Origin: Phyto melanocephala
Lineage: Eukaryota > Arthropoda > Insecta > Diptera > Rhinophoridae
Direction of reading: 5' to 3'
Assembly (NCBI GenBank): GCA_941918925.1
Contig: OW799237.1
Location: 70,921,626 to 70,985,625, forward strand
Length of the DNA stretch: 64,000 nt
Shown here: one piece after another, positions 1 through 10,800 of the stretch
Layout of the letters: every line of letters starts with the position of its first letter
Numbering within the stretch: position 1 is the first letter of the stretch
Notes under the pieces: generated by a model
The model's database searches: none
What the model was told of the DNA's origin: nothing
What the model saw: only the letters and a program-made list of their open reading frames with translations
Made by a program: the position numbers and the translations under genes

Positions 1-1334
1 ATGAGATATTATCTCGCGATAAAAAGAACTCTATATATAACCACTCAGGTATAAAGATACTACTACTTCCATAACAAATTTTTTAAGATCCATCTAGTAG
101 TTTCGAACTCATTCGAATTCAAGAGAACAGACAAAAAACAATTCTAAAAAGTAGTGTATTGTAATCTAGACCTTTGATTATATACACCGCCATCAAAATC
201 TTTACAGCATTTTTTTAAGCTTATTTTACATAAATACAGATTTTTCAATATATTTTTTTAATATTTTACCAGATTAGCATTTCAGATAACGATATAAATA
301 CTACAATAAAGCAAAACATATTTAGAGATTAAGTACGTGTAATTATTAAAGTTCTGATTAAACTCTAGTAAGAGCTGCATGCATCTAAGTTAAATAGAGT
401 AACAATTAGTAACTACAATTTGTTTAATATTTATTGTCTTTATTTTTAACGTATTTAATTTTAAGCAAGTGCTCTTAATACAGACAATAATAAAACGAAT
501 AGATTGTATTGTATTTGTAAAAATAGTATTCTTAATGCATTTAATTAATGACCTTGAACAATTAAAAAGAAACGTTAATATACATATACGGAGTTAAAAG
601 ATCTTTTAAATAAATAAATACACATGCATATCAACAAACATACACATACATTTATAATAAATACATATATAAACCTACAAACAAAATCATATTATTATTT
701 CGACTCAAAAATTCTTTATTTGAAAAATCTAAAGCCAAACACACAAATAACCACGCGTCTCATTTTGGCTGCATCATCGACAGCAACGCAGCCACTTACA
801 ATCGTCTGTTCTTTACATTACGGAAGTTTTACTCACAAAATGATTTAATTTCCGGCAATATGAATGAATTTTTTATTTATTAATTTTACATATTTCCGTG
901 AACTGAAATACGTTCTTAATCTTGTGTTCTTTATTCAGGATAAGAGATAAAGTTTTAAATTTTGTATTTATTTATAAGCAATTTCCCATCAAATTTTTTA
1001 TAAAAATTTGTTGACACAATTTCAATTTATAGGAAAATTCAAATATATTCTCAATTTATAGAAAATGTTCTATTAGTATCAAACCATGTCAAAATCTGTT
1101 ATTACCAATTATAATTTGTTGATATAAATATTTAATAATATAAAATCTCGAAAATGTAAATACTAAGTAACTTAATGTAAATAAAGATGATATATAAAAA
1201 ATCTATTAGTGCTTATTTACTAAATTCTTTATTTATAGAATTTTTTTTGAAAATTCCTCTAAAAAAAATTTTTTATAAATTCTCTTTTTTGAGAACTCTT
1301 TTTTTTAAATTACTTTCAGTTAAGTTTTTACTTA
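1..1334. other. AT-rich spacer, no gene seen
   Basis: Very AT-rich sequence with short chance frames only. The single open frame of note (624-848) has low-complexity composition and no recognisable domain. Nothing functional can be supported; the 3' end of this stretch carries the left copy (1323-1334) of the SINE target duplication. Confidence 0.6.
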
Positions 1335-1560
1335 GGCAGGTAGGTTGAAAAGGAGGGGCACTTAAATCCCAAACCTACGACAGGTATACATTTATGCCCA
1401 ATTGGCATATTGTGCGCTCCATATGAATAGAATAGTTAGAATAGAAAGATAATTGAAGAGCAAGAGAAGTAGACCAGTCCAGAGTCTCTGGAGGGAATCG
1501 AACCCACAACCCCCAAACTAGCAGACCACCACACTACAGACTAGTCCACCGGGGCACCAC
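1335..1560 (-). mobile_element. tRNA-derived SINE, minus orientation, with 12-bp target duplication
   Basis: Read on the minus strand, the first 90 bases look like a tRNA gene head: a GGTGGACTAGTC stretch in the A-box position and a perfect B box, GGGTTCGATTCCC, about 50 bases further on. A tRNA-unrelated body follows and ends in CAACCTACCTGCC. The element is flanked by identical 12-bp direct repeats, AGTTTTTACTTA, at 1323-1334 and 1561-1572. This combination of pol III promoter boxes, about 226 bp length and exact target-site duplication is what a SINE inserted by a LINE machinery leaves. I cannot name the parent tRNA or family. Confidence 0.82.
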
Positions 1561-1572
1561 AGTTTTTACTTA

Positions 1573-2903
1573 TTTAAGAAAAATTTCTATTAATTAGTTA
1601 AAGTTTTTTTATTTTTAATCGGTCGATGTTAGAGATTCGGTGGTGTTATTTTAGTTATTATTCAGTCACTAATGCCAAATAACCTTGGCATATGACCCTA
1701 ATGAGCAGTAGGTTCAAACCTTAAAAGCCAAGTGCGCAAGTGTGGTAGAAAAATTAAAAACGACCTGTTCGTTTAGCATATCACTACCATTAAAAAAACC
1801 CTACAGACCGGATGAGAACTTTGAGGCAATCTATTCCTCGTTATTTACAAGAACTCATTATTTTATATTCGAGCTTAGGTCGTTAGCTTTAGGTCGTTGG
1901 CTTTTAGAATAAATTTCGAATTGCTTGGAAAAGATTTTTAATTTTAATTTAAAAAAATCTTAAAATCGATATTTTTACATTACCGATTAACTCAAGGCTA
2001 ACCAGGTGGCATCGCATCTATTTACGAAAATAACCAATGTAATGTGGACATTGTTCCGTACTACTTAAAAACGGACATTAATGATTTCATCACCATCAAC
2101 GCCAAAGTTGCAATGAAAACAAAACGATTTAGAATTGGGCAACATGTGATGCTACAAACACCGCACAAAATATTTTACAAATTCGTAAAGTTATCTTTAG
2201 CAGAAGTAACATAAATCCTAAAGTCAAAATAACCCAGGCCATTGCTCAAATTCAGCCGAATCTATGTAACCGTAATTAGAAATTACAAAAAATTATATTT
2301 TGCAAACAGATTGTTTTATTCCATTTTAACATCGAACTCCTTTAGAAAATGCTTGATAAATTCTCTATAAATATAACATTATCTATATATTCGCTAAAGC
2401 ATCAAATATACAGTAAATTTTTATCCGGGGGTAAAGAGATCACTAATTTGTGATTGATTATCACTGTAAATCTCTACAAATTGCTATTTTATCAAAATTA
2501 TCTATTAAAATAAAGTCATACTTGGCAGTACGCGCGTGCCATTTTAAAGTATTTACTAAATTAATAAAACAAAAATTATTAAAACTTTAACTGTATAAAA
2601 AAATTCTCAATTCAAGAAACCACTCATTTAGAATCAAACTCAAAAATTAATGCGAATTTAAAATAGGCTTAAATTTGCAATAAGAGATAAATAAGTAAAA
2701 ATTGATATAAAAAAAAATTTTAAATATTTAATACTTGCTTAAATTGGCTTTATCAATTACATTGTACATATACATATGTATATATGTATGTCGCACAAAA
2801 CGATATAGGTATATGCATTTTTATTTGTTTGTTTGTTTGTTTTTTTGTTTGTTTGTTTTTTTGTTATTGTAATCTGTATGCTTTTTGTGCGCATAATGAT
2901 AAC
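1573..2903. other. AT-rich spacer
   Basis: No coding region. A second B-box-like string (GGTTCAAACC, 1711-1720) has no convincing A box at a proper distance. A TTTG microsatellite is listed separately. Confidence 0.5.
2824..2866 (+). repeat. (TTTG)n microsatellite
   Basis: Tandem TTTG units interrupted by two longer T runs. Simple sequence; it produces false open frames on both strands. Confidence 0.9.
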
Positions 2904-3615
2904 TACCCAGCTAGCATTTTCATTTATAAAAGAGTCTACTAGGAATCTCATGAAGTTCGCTTTTGATCGTCAACAATTGCATTTTTTAATCGCAGAAGAT
3001 TTCTCTCACGGCAGAAACTGTTACACGAGCTGATTCTTTTGTGAGATTCTTTCACAACACAGCGAAACAGGCTTTTTATCTAACAAGTCTTTCGTAAAGC
3101 ATGTCAAGAATCGTATTAGACTTACCTAAGGATAATATTACAACTCGTGAAATGCTCAGTAGTATAATTTTTTTATGATTCATTAAAAGGGTCGCTCATA
3201 CACTTCAAGTCACTTACAATTTCTTTAATCTTAGTTATTTATTTATTTATTTTTATTTAAATTTCAACTTTTTAAAAGCCTAAATAAAAGGTTGATGAAA
3301 AACGAAGAAAAAACTATGACACGCTGTTTGCTTCTGTTATCTTATAAGTAAATTGCATTAAAAAATAATCGTTCATTAAACATTTCAATTCTTAAAGGTG
3401 ACCGTTTCCAAAAAAGCTTGAAGTAAGATAAACAAAGTGTCACAGTTCTGTTTTTACACTTTTCAAATAATCTTTACAGGATTTTTGTAAAAAGTAATAA
3501 GTAAGAACACAAAGTAGATTTGTTTGTTATTGTTACTTGTCAGATCATCATTAGAAATTTTCTTTTAGGAGTAGTATGTTAAACACAATCGTCTACAGCA
3601 AATGCTAGCTGGGTA
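2904..3615. mobile_element. Non-autonomous Tc1/mariner-like element, CCCAGCTAGC termini
   Basis: The ends are perfect 14-bp inverted repeats (CCCAGCTAGCATTT at 2906-2919 and its complement at 3600-3613), each bordered by TA, the Tc1/mariner target duplication. The 0.7-kb interior has no transposase. The CCCAGC terminus is shared with the elements at 41183, 46374 and 61102, which suggests related transposases. Confidence 0.72.
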
Positions 3616-4034
3616 TTTAGTATGTTTCACGCTAGAACTCATAAGTACATATTACAAAACAATCATCAGGTTTTTTTTGTAAGATGTGTTCTTCACTGAA
3701 CAAAATACCTTTTTTGGAAAATTTGGGGAAAAAATAGATCTCAGCCATTTATTGACCTAGTTTGCAAATTCTCGAAACTATATGCTACAGGTAGAGCCCA
3801 ATAACTTTTAATGAGTTCAAATAATTATAAAGTAAAATTAAATTAATTAATTTGTTAAAAAAAAGTGTTATACGGTCTATATGCGTATAAGGTTCGACAA
3901 ATATTAAATCTGTTCCCTTATTTAAAATCCGAATCCTTTTCGGCAAAAGTGGGATTCGTACTCCTGGATAAATAAGAGCGATTTAAAGCAAGTAATATAT
4001 TCTTCTTATTATTTCACGAAATAGCACAGACTTG

Positions 4035-5182
4035 TTTTTATACCCTTCACACAGTGAAAAAGGGTATATATAGGTTTGTCATTCCGTTTGTAATTTCTAC
4101 AATTTTCATTTCCGACCCCATAAAGTATATATTTTCTGAAAGCTTATGAATAGAGGATCGGATTAAGCCCTGACCGTATGTCCGTCTGTCCGTGTGTTGG
4201 TTGAAATCAACTTTTAGGAGCAACTATATGTTCATCAGATCTGAGTATGGCATCAATCTTTTAGAAATATCCAGGAATGAATCGCTATTGATATTCAGCA
4301 CAATCGCCCCATAACTTAAAAACCACGACCACCTCGTTTTTTTCACAATTACAACAACAACATACATATATACTGGTTAAAGTAAACGTGACATCGAATT
4401 CCAGCTGAGACAAAAAAATTTTTTTTTTATTTTAAATAATAATTATTTATTTAATATTTATTTTTATTAATAATTATTGGTTTCTTTGACCTTTTATAAT
4501 AATATATGTTTAATAGTTTTTTAAGCTTAAGGTCCTTTTAATAATAAAAAATCTTTTTGTTTTGTTTTATATTATTTGATCAATATTTCGCTACTTCTTT
4601 GTGTAGCATCATCAGGATACACGTTTTTTATTATATATTAGTTTTTTGTTGGATTTGTGTCTTGATATTTGTTATTTTTTTAAATTAATTTATAGTTTGA
4701 TTAACAAAATTGAAAATAATGTTATTTTCAAATCCAACAAAAAACTAATATACAATAAAAAACGTGTATCCTGATGATGCTACACAAAGAAGTAGCGAAA
4801 TATTGATCAAATAATATAAAACAAAACAAAAAGATTTTTTATTATTAAAAGGACCTTAAGCTTAAAAAACTATTAAACATATATTTATTTTTATTATTTT
4901 TTTTATATATTTTTTTTTAATTGTAAAAAATTTTTTTTTAATTTTTTTTTTCTTGTTTTTTTTTTTTTTTTGGTTTTAAATACATATTTTTTTTGTAATT
5001 TTATTTTTTTGGAAACATACATACGTAAACTCAATTTATAATTCTGCAATGGGATGTTTTGTATATGTATGTACGTATTTCATATGAGATGAATGGTGAT
5101 ACAAACAATTGTTATTGCATGACTACACGTTGTGAAGGGTATATAAGATCCGGCACGGCCGAATATAGCACTTTTACTTGTT
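4035..5182 (+). repeat. Hairpin-ended dispersed repeat, copy A
   Basis: One of several copies in the window (others near 25530, 35766, 36690, 43366, 44648 and 55043). One end has a short palindrome built on TACCCTTCAC/GTGAAGGGTA; next comes a conserved core with TTTCCGACCCCATAAAGTAT and a GTCCGTCTGTCCG run; then T-rich DNA; the other end has GTGAAGGGTATATAAGATNCGGCACGGCCGAATATAGCAC, a second hairpin. No coding capacity. This copy is enlarged by a foldback insertion at 4502-4884. Confidence 0.75.
4502..4884. mobile_element. Foldback element nested in dispersed repeat A
   Basis: Two arms of about 155 bp (4502-4657 and 4730-4884) are near-perfect inverted complements around a spacer of roughly 70 bp. 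Outer ends read ATATATGTTTAATAG and CTATTAAACATATAT. There is no open frame, so it is a non-autonomous palindromic element. A weakly similar stretch (TCAATATTTCG followed by CATCA) lies at 9165-9215. Confidence 0.75.
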
Positions 5183-5769
5183 TCGTGTATATTGTGGCAA
5201 TTCTCTAACAAAACAACAACAATAAACAAAAACAAATGAAAAAGCCGATTATAAGCATCAATAATACAAAATTAATTTGTGTCAATTTTTTTTACTTGGA
5301 GCCTTGTGTTGGCCGGATATACATAAATCACATACATATATAGATAGGTTGTCCTACGTTAGCTCAGATTCATTAAGTCGATCTATACCATCAAATAGGA
5401 AGACGGAACTGAACAATAAAATTAAATTGAGTTTAGATGTTGCTCCTCTATTTTTAAAACAACACATTTAGTTAAGTTATCAAAGCTCCTAAAAGTGGGG
5501 CTTTACTTTAGTTAAGCGATGGGGTGTTTAATAGATATTAAGCCCTCAACAAACCCATTTTTTCTTTTATAAGTTATAGTTTTGACAGGAATAAAACATA
5601 CATATTTTAATAAAAACTTCAGATCCAAAACAGTTAAGCTGAAGCAACGATTGCAATAGTTAAACTATAAATTGTTTTAAATTTTTTTTCGGACAAATTA
5701 TTCCAGTTTATTTCGATTTCGCTTTTAAAATCAGGAAAATCTACGAAGGATTCTCTTCCCAAAAGTAAG
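5183..5769. other. Spacer without recognisable features
   Basis: AT-rich, no supported coding region; the 64-codon frame at 5277-5471 shows no domain. Confidence 0.5.
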
Positions 5770-6914
5770 TAAAGGGTAGTCCAACCATAAAATACTATGT
5801 TAATTGTGACTCACACTTTAACATCAGGTTTTTTGCCCAACTTGATTTGAAATTTCTTTGGTTCACCAAATTCAATCATGGAGAGGAACACAATTGAGCA
5901 GCAGGTAAAGATTTTTGGAGCTTTTTACAAAAATTGGCGTTCAATTCAAAAAGCATTGCGTGCATTTTTCGTGATAACTTTTTGTTTGTTTTACAATTAA
6001 AATCGTCCGTTTTGGTTAGATACTATTTTGAACGACAAATGTTTATAATACAGACAATCGTTTATGATACAGACAAATATTGTTGAATTTACACACATAA
6101 CGGCCACCTTTACCATTTAAACCCTCTTAAAATGTATACCTAATTACACTTGTTTTATTTTGTTTAATTTAACGAAAAGGGTGGGCTGTCTATCGGTTTA
6201 AATTTGAACCAGCTGTTATTTTGAATCTGACAATACTTATTTTATTCTATTCTGTCAGAAAATTCAGTTTGTTACCTCCGCTGAACGAAATTTATTTACA
6301 TTCGAACAACCTTGGGGAATTTATTTTCAAAACAAAGCCAATTGGTCGGAAATTGGTGATGTCGATTTTGCCAAAAAAGAAAACCATCTTTTCGGATAAA
6401 ACTCATTTTTATCTTTGTGGGTACGTTAATAAGCAAAACTACCGTATTCGGTGCTCAGAAAACCCAAACGTGGTCTTACAGAGGATAATGCACCCATTAT
6501 GACTGTTAGGTTCGGCGTGTTTAACAGAGACATTATTTGCTCATATTCCTTTGAAAATGAGAATAACGAAACTATTAATGGATGCGATGGAGACACTTGT
6601 CGCACCAAGATAACCGATTTCATCGTTAGACAAGTGCATGTAGACAAACCAAAGACAATTGACCATTTGAAGGCCAACATTAGTGATGTCATACATACCC
6701 CCCATACACTCGAAAAAGTGCTCGAAAACTGGTTCGATCGAATGGGATACTGTGAGGCCACCCGCGGCAGCCAAATGAATGAAATAATATTTCAATTCTA
6801 ACCGGAACAATTGTACTTTACAACTAACATAACATCATAAATTTACCAAAATTTCAAACCGTTTTTGTTTTATTGCATTTTTAAATTTAAACTCTCAAAT
6901 GACCCACCCTTTAC
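5770..6914 (+). pseudogene. Broken DDE transposase of a mariner-like element
   Basis: The remnant begins at 5876 with a frame opening MERNTIEQ followed by YKNWRSIQKALRA, the N-terminal DNA-binding start of a mariner-related insect transposase. After a disrupted stretch come catalytic-domain pieces: FSDKTHFYLCGYVNKQN (first catalytic Asp region, about 6380-6440) and, in a shifted frame ending at 6801, a C-terminal part containing IDHLKANISDVI and LENWFDRMGYCEATRG. Frames change at least twice and the middle is missing, so it is dead. Possible ends are GTAAAGGGT-type inverted repeats near 5770 and 6914. A second, shorter member of the family lies on the minus strand at 46795-47385. Confidence 0.78.
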
Positions 6915-7890
6915 ATACAAATTTCGCTAAAATACTTTAAATCTTACTAATGCGTTTACAAATCTTTTGCGTTTTTTTTTTATTCATAATTTTATATTTG
7001 CTAGCAATTGGTTTCTTGTGAGATTTAACTTTTAATATGTTTAAATTTTACTTTAGACATGTGAAATGCTTTACAGTCGATAAAGTATGTATGAAAATAC
7101 TAAGAACTGGGTAATCATTTTGCTTATATTGCAATTATTTCTTACATGTACATAATTATTTATTAATTAATAAATAAATTGCTAAACAAGCTTAATTATG
7201 AAAATTTAGAAAAACTTAACAACTATAAATTATATCATCGCCATGAACTTGACTTTTGCTATGCGACAACAACCAAAAAACAAGGTTTTTAGTAGGGGGT
7301 GTTTTACTTTTTTAGTAATTTGAAGCTTTCTTTTTGTATAGTTTTCTGTTACAATTTTTTGCATAATATTTACTTGCTTAAACAAATTTGAGTTGATTTT
7401 TTTTAACAAAATCATATTGAGTTATGCAAGAAACGAATTGAAAATTGAAATTTGAGTAAATTTGAGTTGAAAACGAATGAAGTATTTACTTTAGTTTGAG
7501 TAGTAAAATGCATTTAAACGACCGTTGCAAAGCGGAAACTAAGCAAACGTGCGCCTAAGCTTCGTTGGTGAACATAACGCAACTACCGGGAAAAAATAAA
7601 CAAAAAATAACGGAAATATATATATTTCAAAAATATAACGAACAAACCTCAATAAAAAACAATAAAAATTCCTGAAAATTTTTAAAGAAAATATATTAAA
7701 TCTAAGTGTTAAAATATAAAAAAAAAAATGCAATTAAAATAAAAACATTTTTAATAAGCTCAATTACGAATATCAAATCAACAAATTAAAAAGAATTATT
7801 TTATTATAAAAAAACGAAAAAAAAATTCGTTACTTAGAAATAAAATTAATTATAAACTAGTGTTAAAAATAATTATTTAAAATATAAATA
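6915..7890. other. Spacer and presumed 5' region of the chitin-binding gene
   Basis: AT-rich, no coding region. The last few hundred bases should hold the promoter and 5' UTR of the gene starting at 7891, but no TATA box or initiator could be assigned with confidence. Confidence 0.45.
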
Positions 7891-10800
7891 ATGTTTTACC
7901 CACTGTGTCTAATATTAATGACTGCTCTGTGTTGGCAACATGTATCAAGTCGTCATCTTGCGCCTTCCAACTATCATAGTCTGCAGCACCCCTATTACCC
8001 ACCATATTCCGATTATGGTTATTCTTATTCGGGTCCCTTACCCTATCAACCACAACAGCCGTTCCATCAATCCTACCAACAGCCCTATCACTCTCCTTTG
8101 TACTCCCCTCCTGGCACTTATTTCGATCAGCGTCGTGGTATTTTAAGACCTTTTCCCGGTGGCGGTGTTCCCGTATTTGTAGATTTTGTAAGTAATACCT
8201 ACGGACTATTTCGACCAGAAGTTGTTAACTTTCAATTTTGTTATTTTAATTTTAGCATAAACTTTGTCCAAATCAATATGTAGGCTTAAAGGCTCATCCG
8301 GAGCATCATCAGTACTACTATGTTTGTAAACCAGATTGTGTTATTTTTGGCAAATGTCAAAACTTACAGGTGAGTGTGGCAGATTATCATTATTATAAGA
8401 GTTTAACATTTATAAAAAAAAAGCAATCACGTTATCCTAATGTAAAAACGTCTTTTAATGAAATTTTTCCAATTTATAACTCCCTGACATGACTCAGGGT
8501 ATGTATTGTTGTATTATTATTATTTTTTCTTTTAATGTTGATAGAAAATTTGTTATACTTTTTAAAAGTTGCCTAAATCCTCACAAAGTTCTCAGTTTTG
8601 TATGTTTACAGTAAAACAAAATCTAACAACTATCGTAATGCATACATATTTAATATACAAAGATAGCACTAATCTCCAAGTCCAAATTACACGACCAAAA
8701 TTTAGAAAATACTTTTTGGGCTTAACAAATTTTTTTTTATTTAAATTTAAGTATATTTTTAATTTCTATTTATAATTAAATCTTGCTGCTTTAAATCTTC
8801 TTGTTATTCTTCTCTAAATTCGCTATTGTCATCATAATTTCAGTCAATATTGCCTTAAAGGAAGGTTGGTTTTATGGGATTCTCACAGATTATTAATTTA
8901 ATTACTTCAGGCGGAAATGCTAAATACTTCCCTTGATAAATGTCTGTATTTTAACGCATTGATGTTGTAAGTGGTTCTAATGAGTTGATTTCTCTATTAA
9001 AAACGCCTGACAAAGTATCAACAAGGCTTGATATAATTTATTAAATTTAAACACTTAATTATCCTGCCAAAATTTTATTCGACCTTAAAATTATAAATAT
9101 TTTTAAAATTTGTTTCAACATTTCTATTTTTTGAGCTCGAGGTCCGTTGAAACATTGAACTAAATAATTTAAATTATGTCAATATTTCGATATTCTTTGA
9201 ATGTCATCAGCAGAGCTATTTTATTCAATAAAAACTAAAAATTGTTAATTTAAAAAAAAAACAAATGATATTAAAAAAAAGTTTAAACGAAAAGTTTAAG
9301 GCAAATTCATACATATGTATATGCCAAGGCATATCCATAAGGTATATGCAACGGCGAATCGATACAACAAAGCAACTTTTAGGGGGATGTTTTATGTCAA
9401 GGCCAATTCGTATATCAGGCATGGAAAAGTTGTTTTTACATATCAAATATAATAAAATTTCATTGAAAAGGGGATATAAATTTTTTAAACACATTATTAA
9501 TGACGCAAAAGTAACAAATATACATGAATTTAGCACATTTATTATCGAAAAAGTACACTTAAGTTAATTGTTTAATACCGAAACCAATATCACATTTCCT
9601 ATCCCTGCATTAATAAATAAATCAAGGCGAATTCAAACAATTTTGACAAAAAGTTTCCCAATCAGCTGGGCTGATAATTTCACCTGTATGAATTCGCCTT
9701 GAGATATTCTATGTAAATTTGATTTATAATCATTGAATTAAATTTTGTATGCATAAACCAGCTAATCTTTTGTAATTTATTATAGAAATCACATTGAAAT
9801 TTAATCTCTCTCTTTCTGCAGATCTTTAATAGCACTAGTGGACAATGTGTTCAACATCCGCCACCCGAATATAAGCCCACCTGCACAGAGATGGGACGTT
9901 TTCCCCTCTTCTCCGATTGTCACCTCTACTACAAATGTGAAGAGGATTTACAGCCAAAAATCTATTCCTGTCCTCCATTTATGGTCTTTTCACCAGCCTC
10001 CAAAAAATGTATAATGGGCAACAAATGTTCACCCACACAGATTTCCTCACATAGCTCATATATACCCGAATATTGTGCTAATAAATTTCCACCCTGTTAC
10101 GAAAATGGTGTTTTCAGATCGCCCTCCGATTGTTCTTTGTACTATCGGTGTCAGTTGCAAAGCAATGGTGTATATTTACAAACAAGATTTAGGTTTGTAC
10201 TTAAATTAATATTAAAGTTGGAATAAATATTTTAAAATATTTATTACTTAGATGTCCAACTGGCCAATTCTATGATTTGCAAAAGAATGAATGTTTGCCT
10301 TTAGAAAAAGTTCCATGCGATTGTATTCAAGTAGCTGAATTGGTTTATCCAAAACCGAATACTATTTCCTATCAACCAGCAGTATATCCATCACAATATG
10401 ATTTTAATTCATTAGAAGAGAATTTGTATCCCATAGAACCATCACAGGAGGGTAAGTTTTAAATTTTACTGTTTTAAAGTGGTGTTAATAAAAAGTTTTT
10501 TTTTTCTATATTTCCAAGAAACAATTAAAAATTGTAACAATAATGAAAGCACAAGTGAGAGTGAGAACGAAGAAGTTGTTGGAACAACTGTGGTTCCACA
10601 ACCTGTGGCAACTACTCTTATTCCGGAAGTTGATGAACAAGATGATAGCGATGCTGGTGTTTTATCTGATTATATTGATTTGGGTGCTGGTAATCCAAAT
10701 TCTGAAATTGATGAATTGGAAGGTGTTGTTAATGATCCAATAACAACGACTATTAGTTCAGAGGAAACAAGTAGTTACGAGGGTTCTGGTACAGATTCTG

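Noticed and set aside
624..848. 74-codon plus-strand open frame
   Set aside because: Lys/Asn/Tyr/Ile-rich chance translation of AT-rich DNA, no start context or family likeness.
1681..1760. Possible second tRNA-like gene or SINE
   Set aside because: Only a B-box-like GGTTCAAACC; no proper A box, no cloverleaf stems, no flanking repeats.
6426..6810. Minus-strand frames of 89 and 111 codons
   Set aside because: Shadows of the mariner-like transposase remnant on the plus strand.
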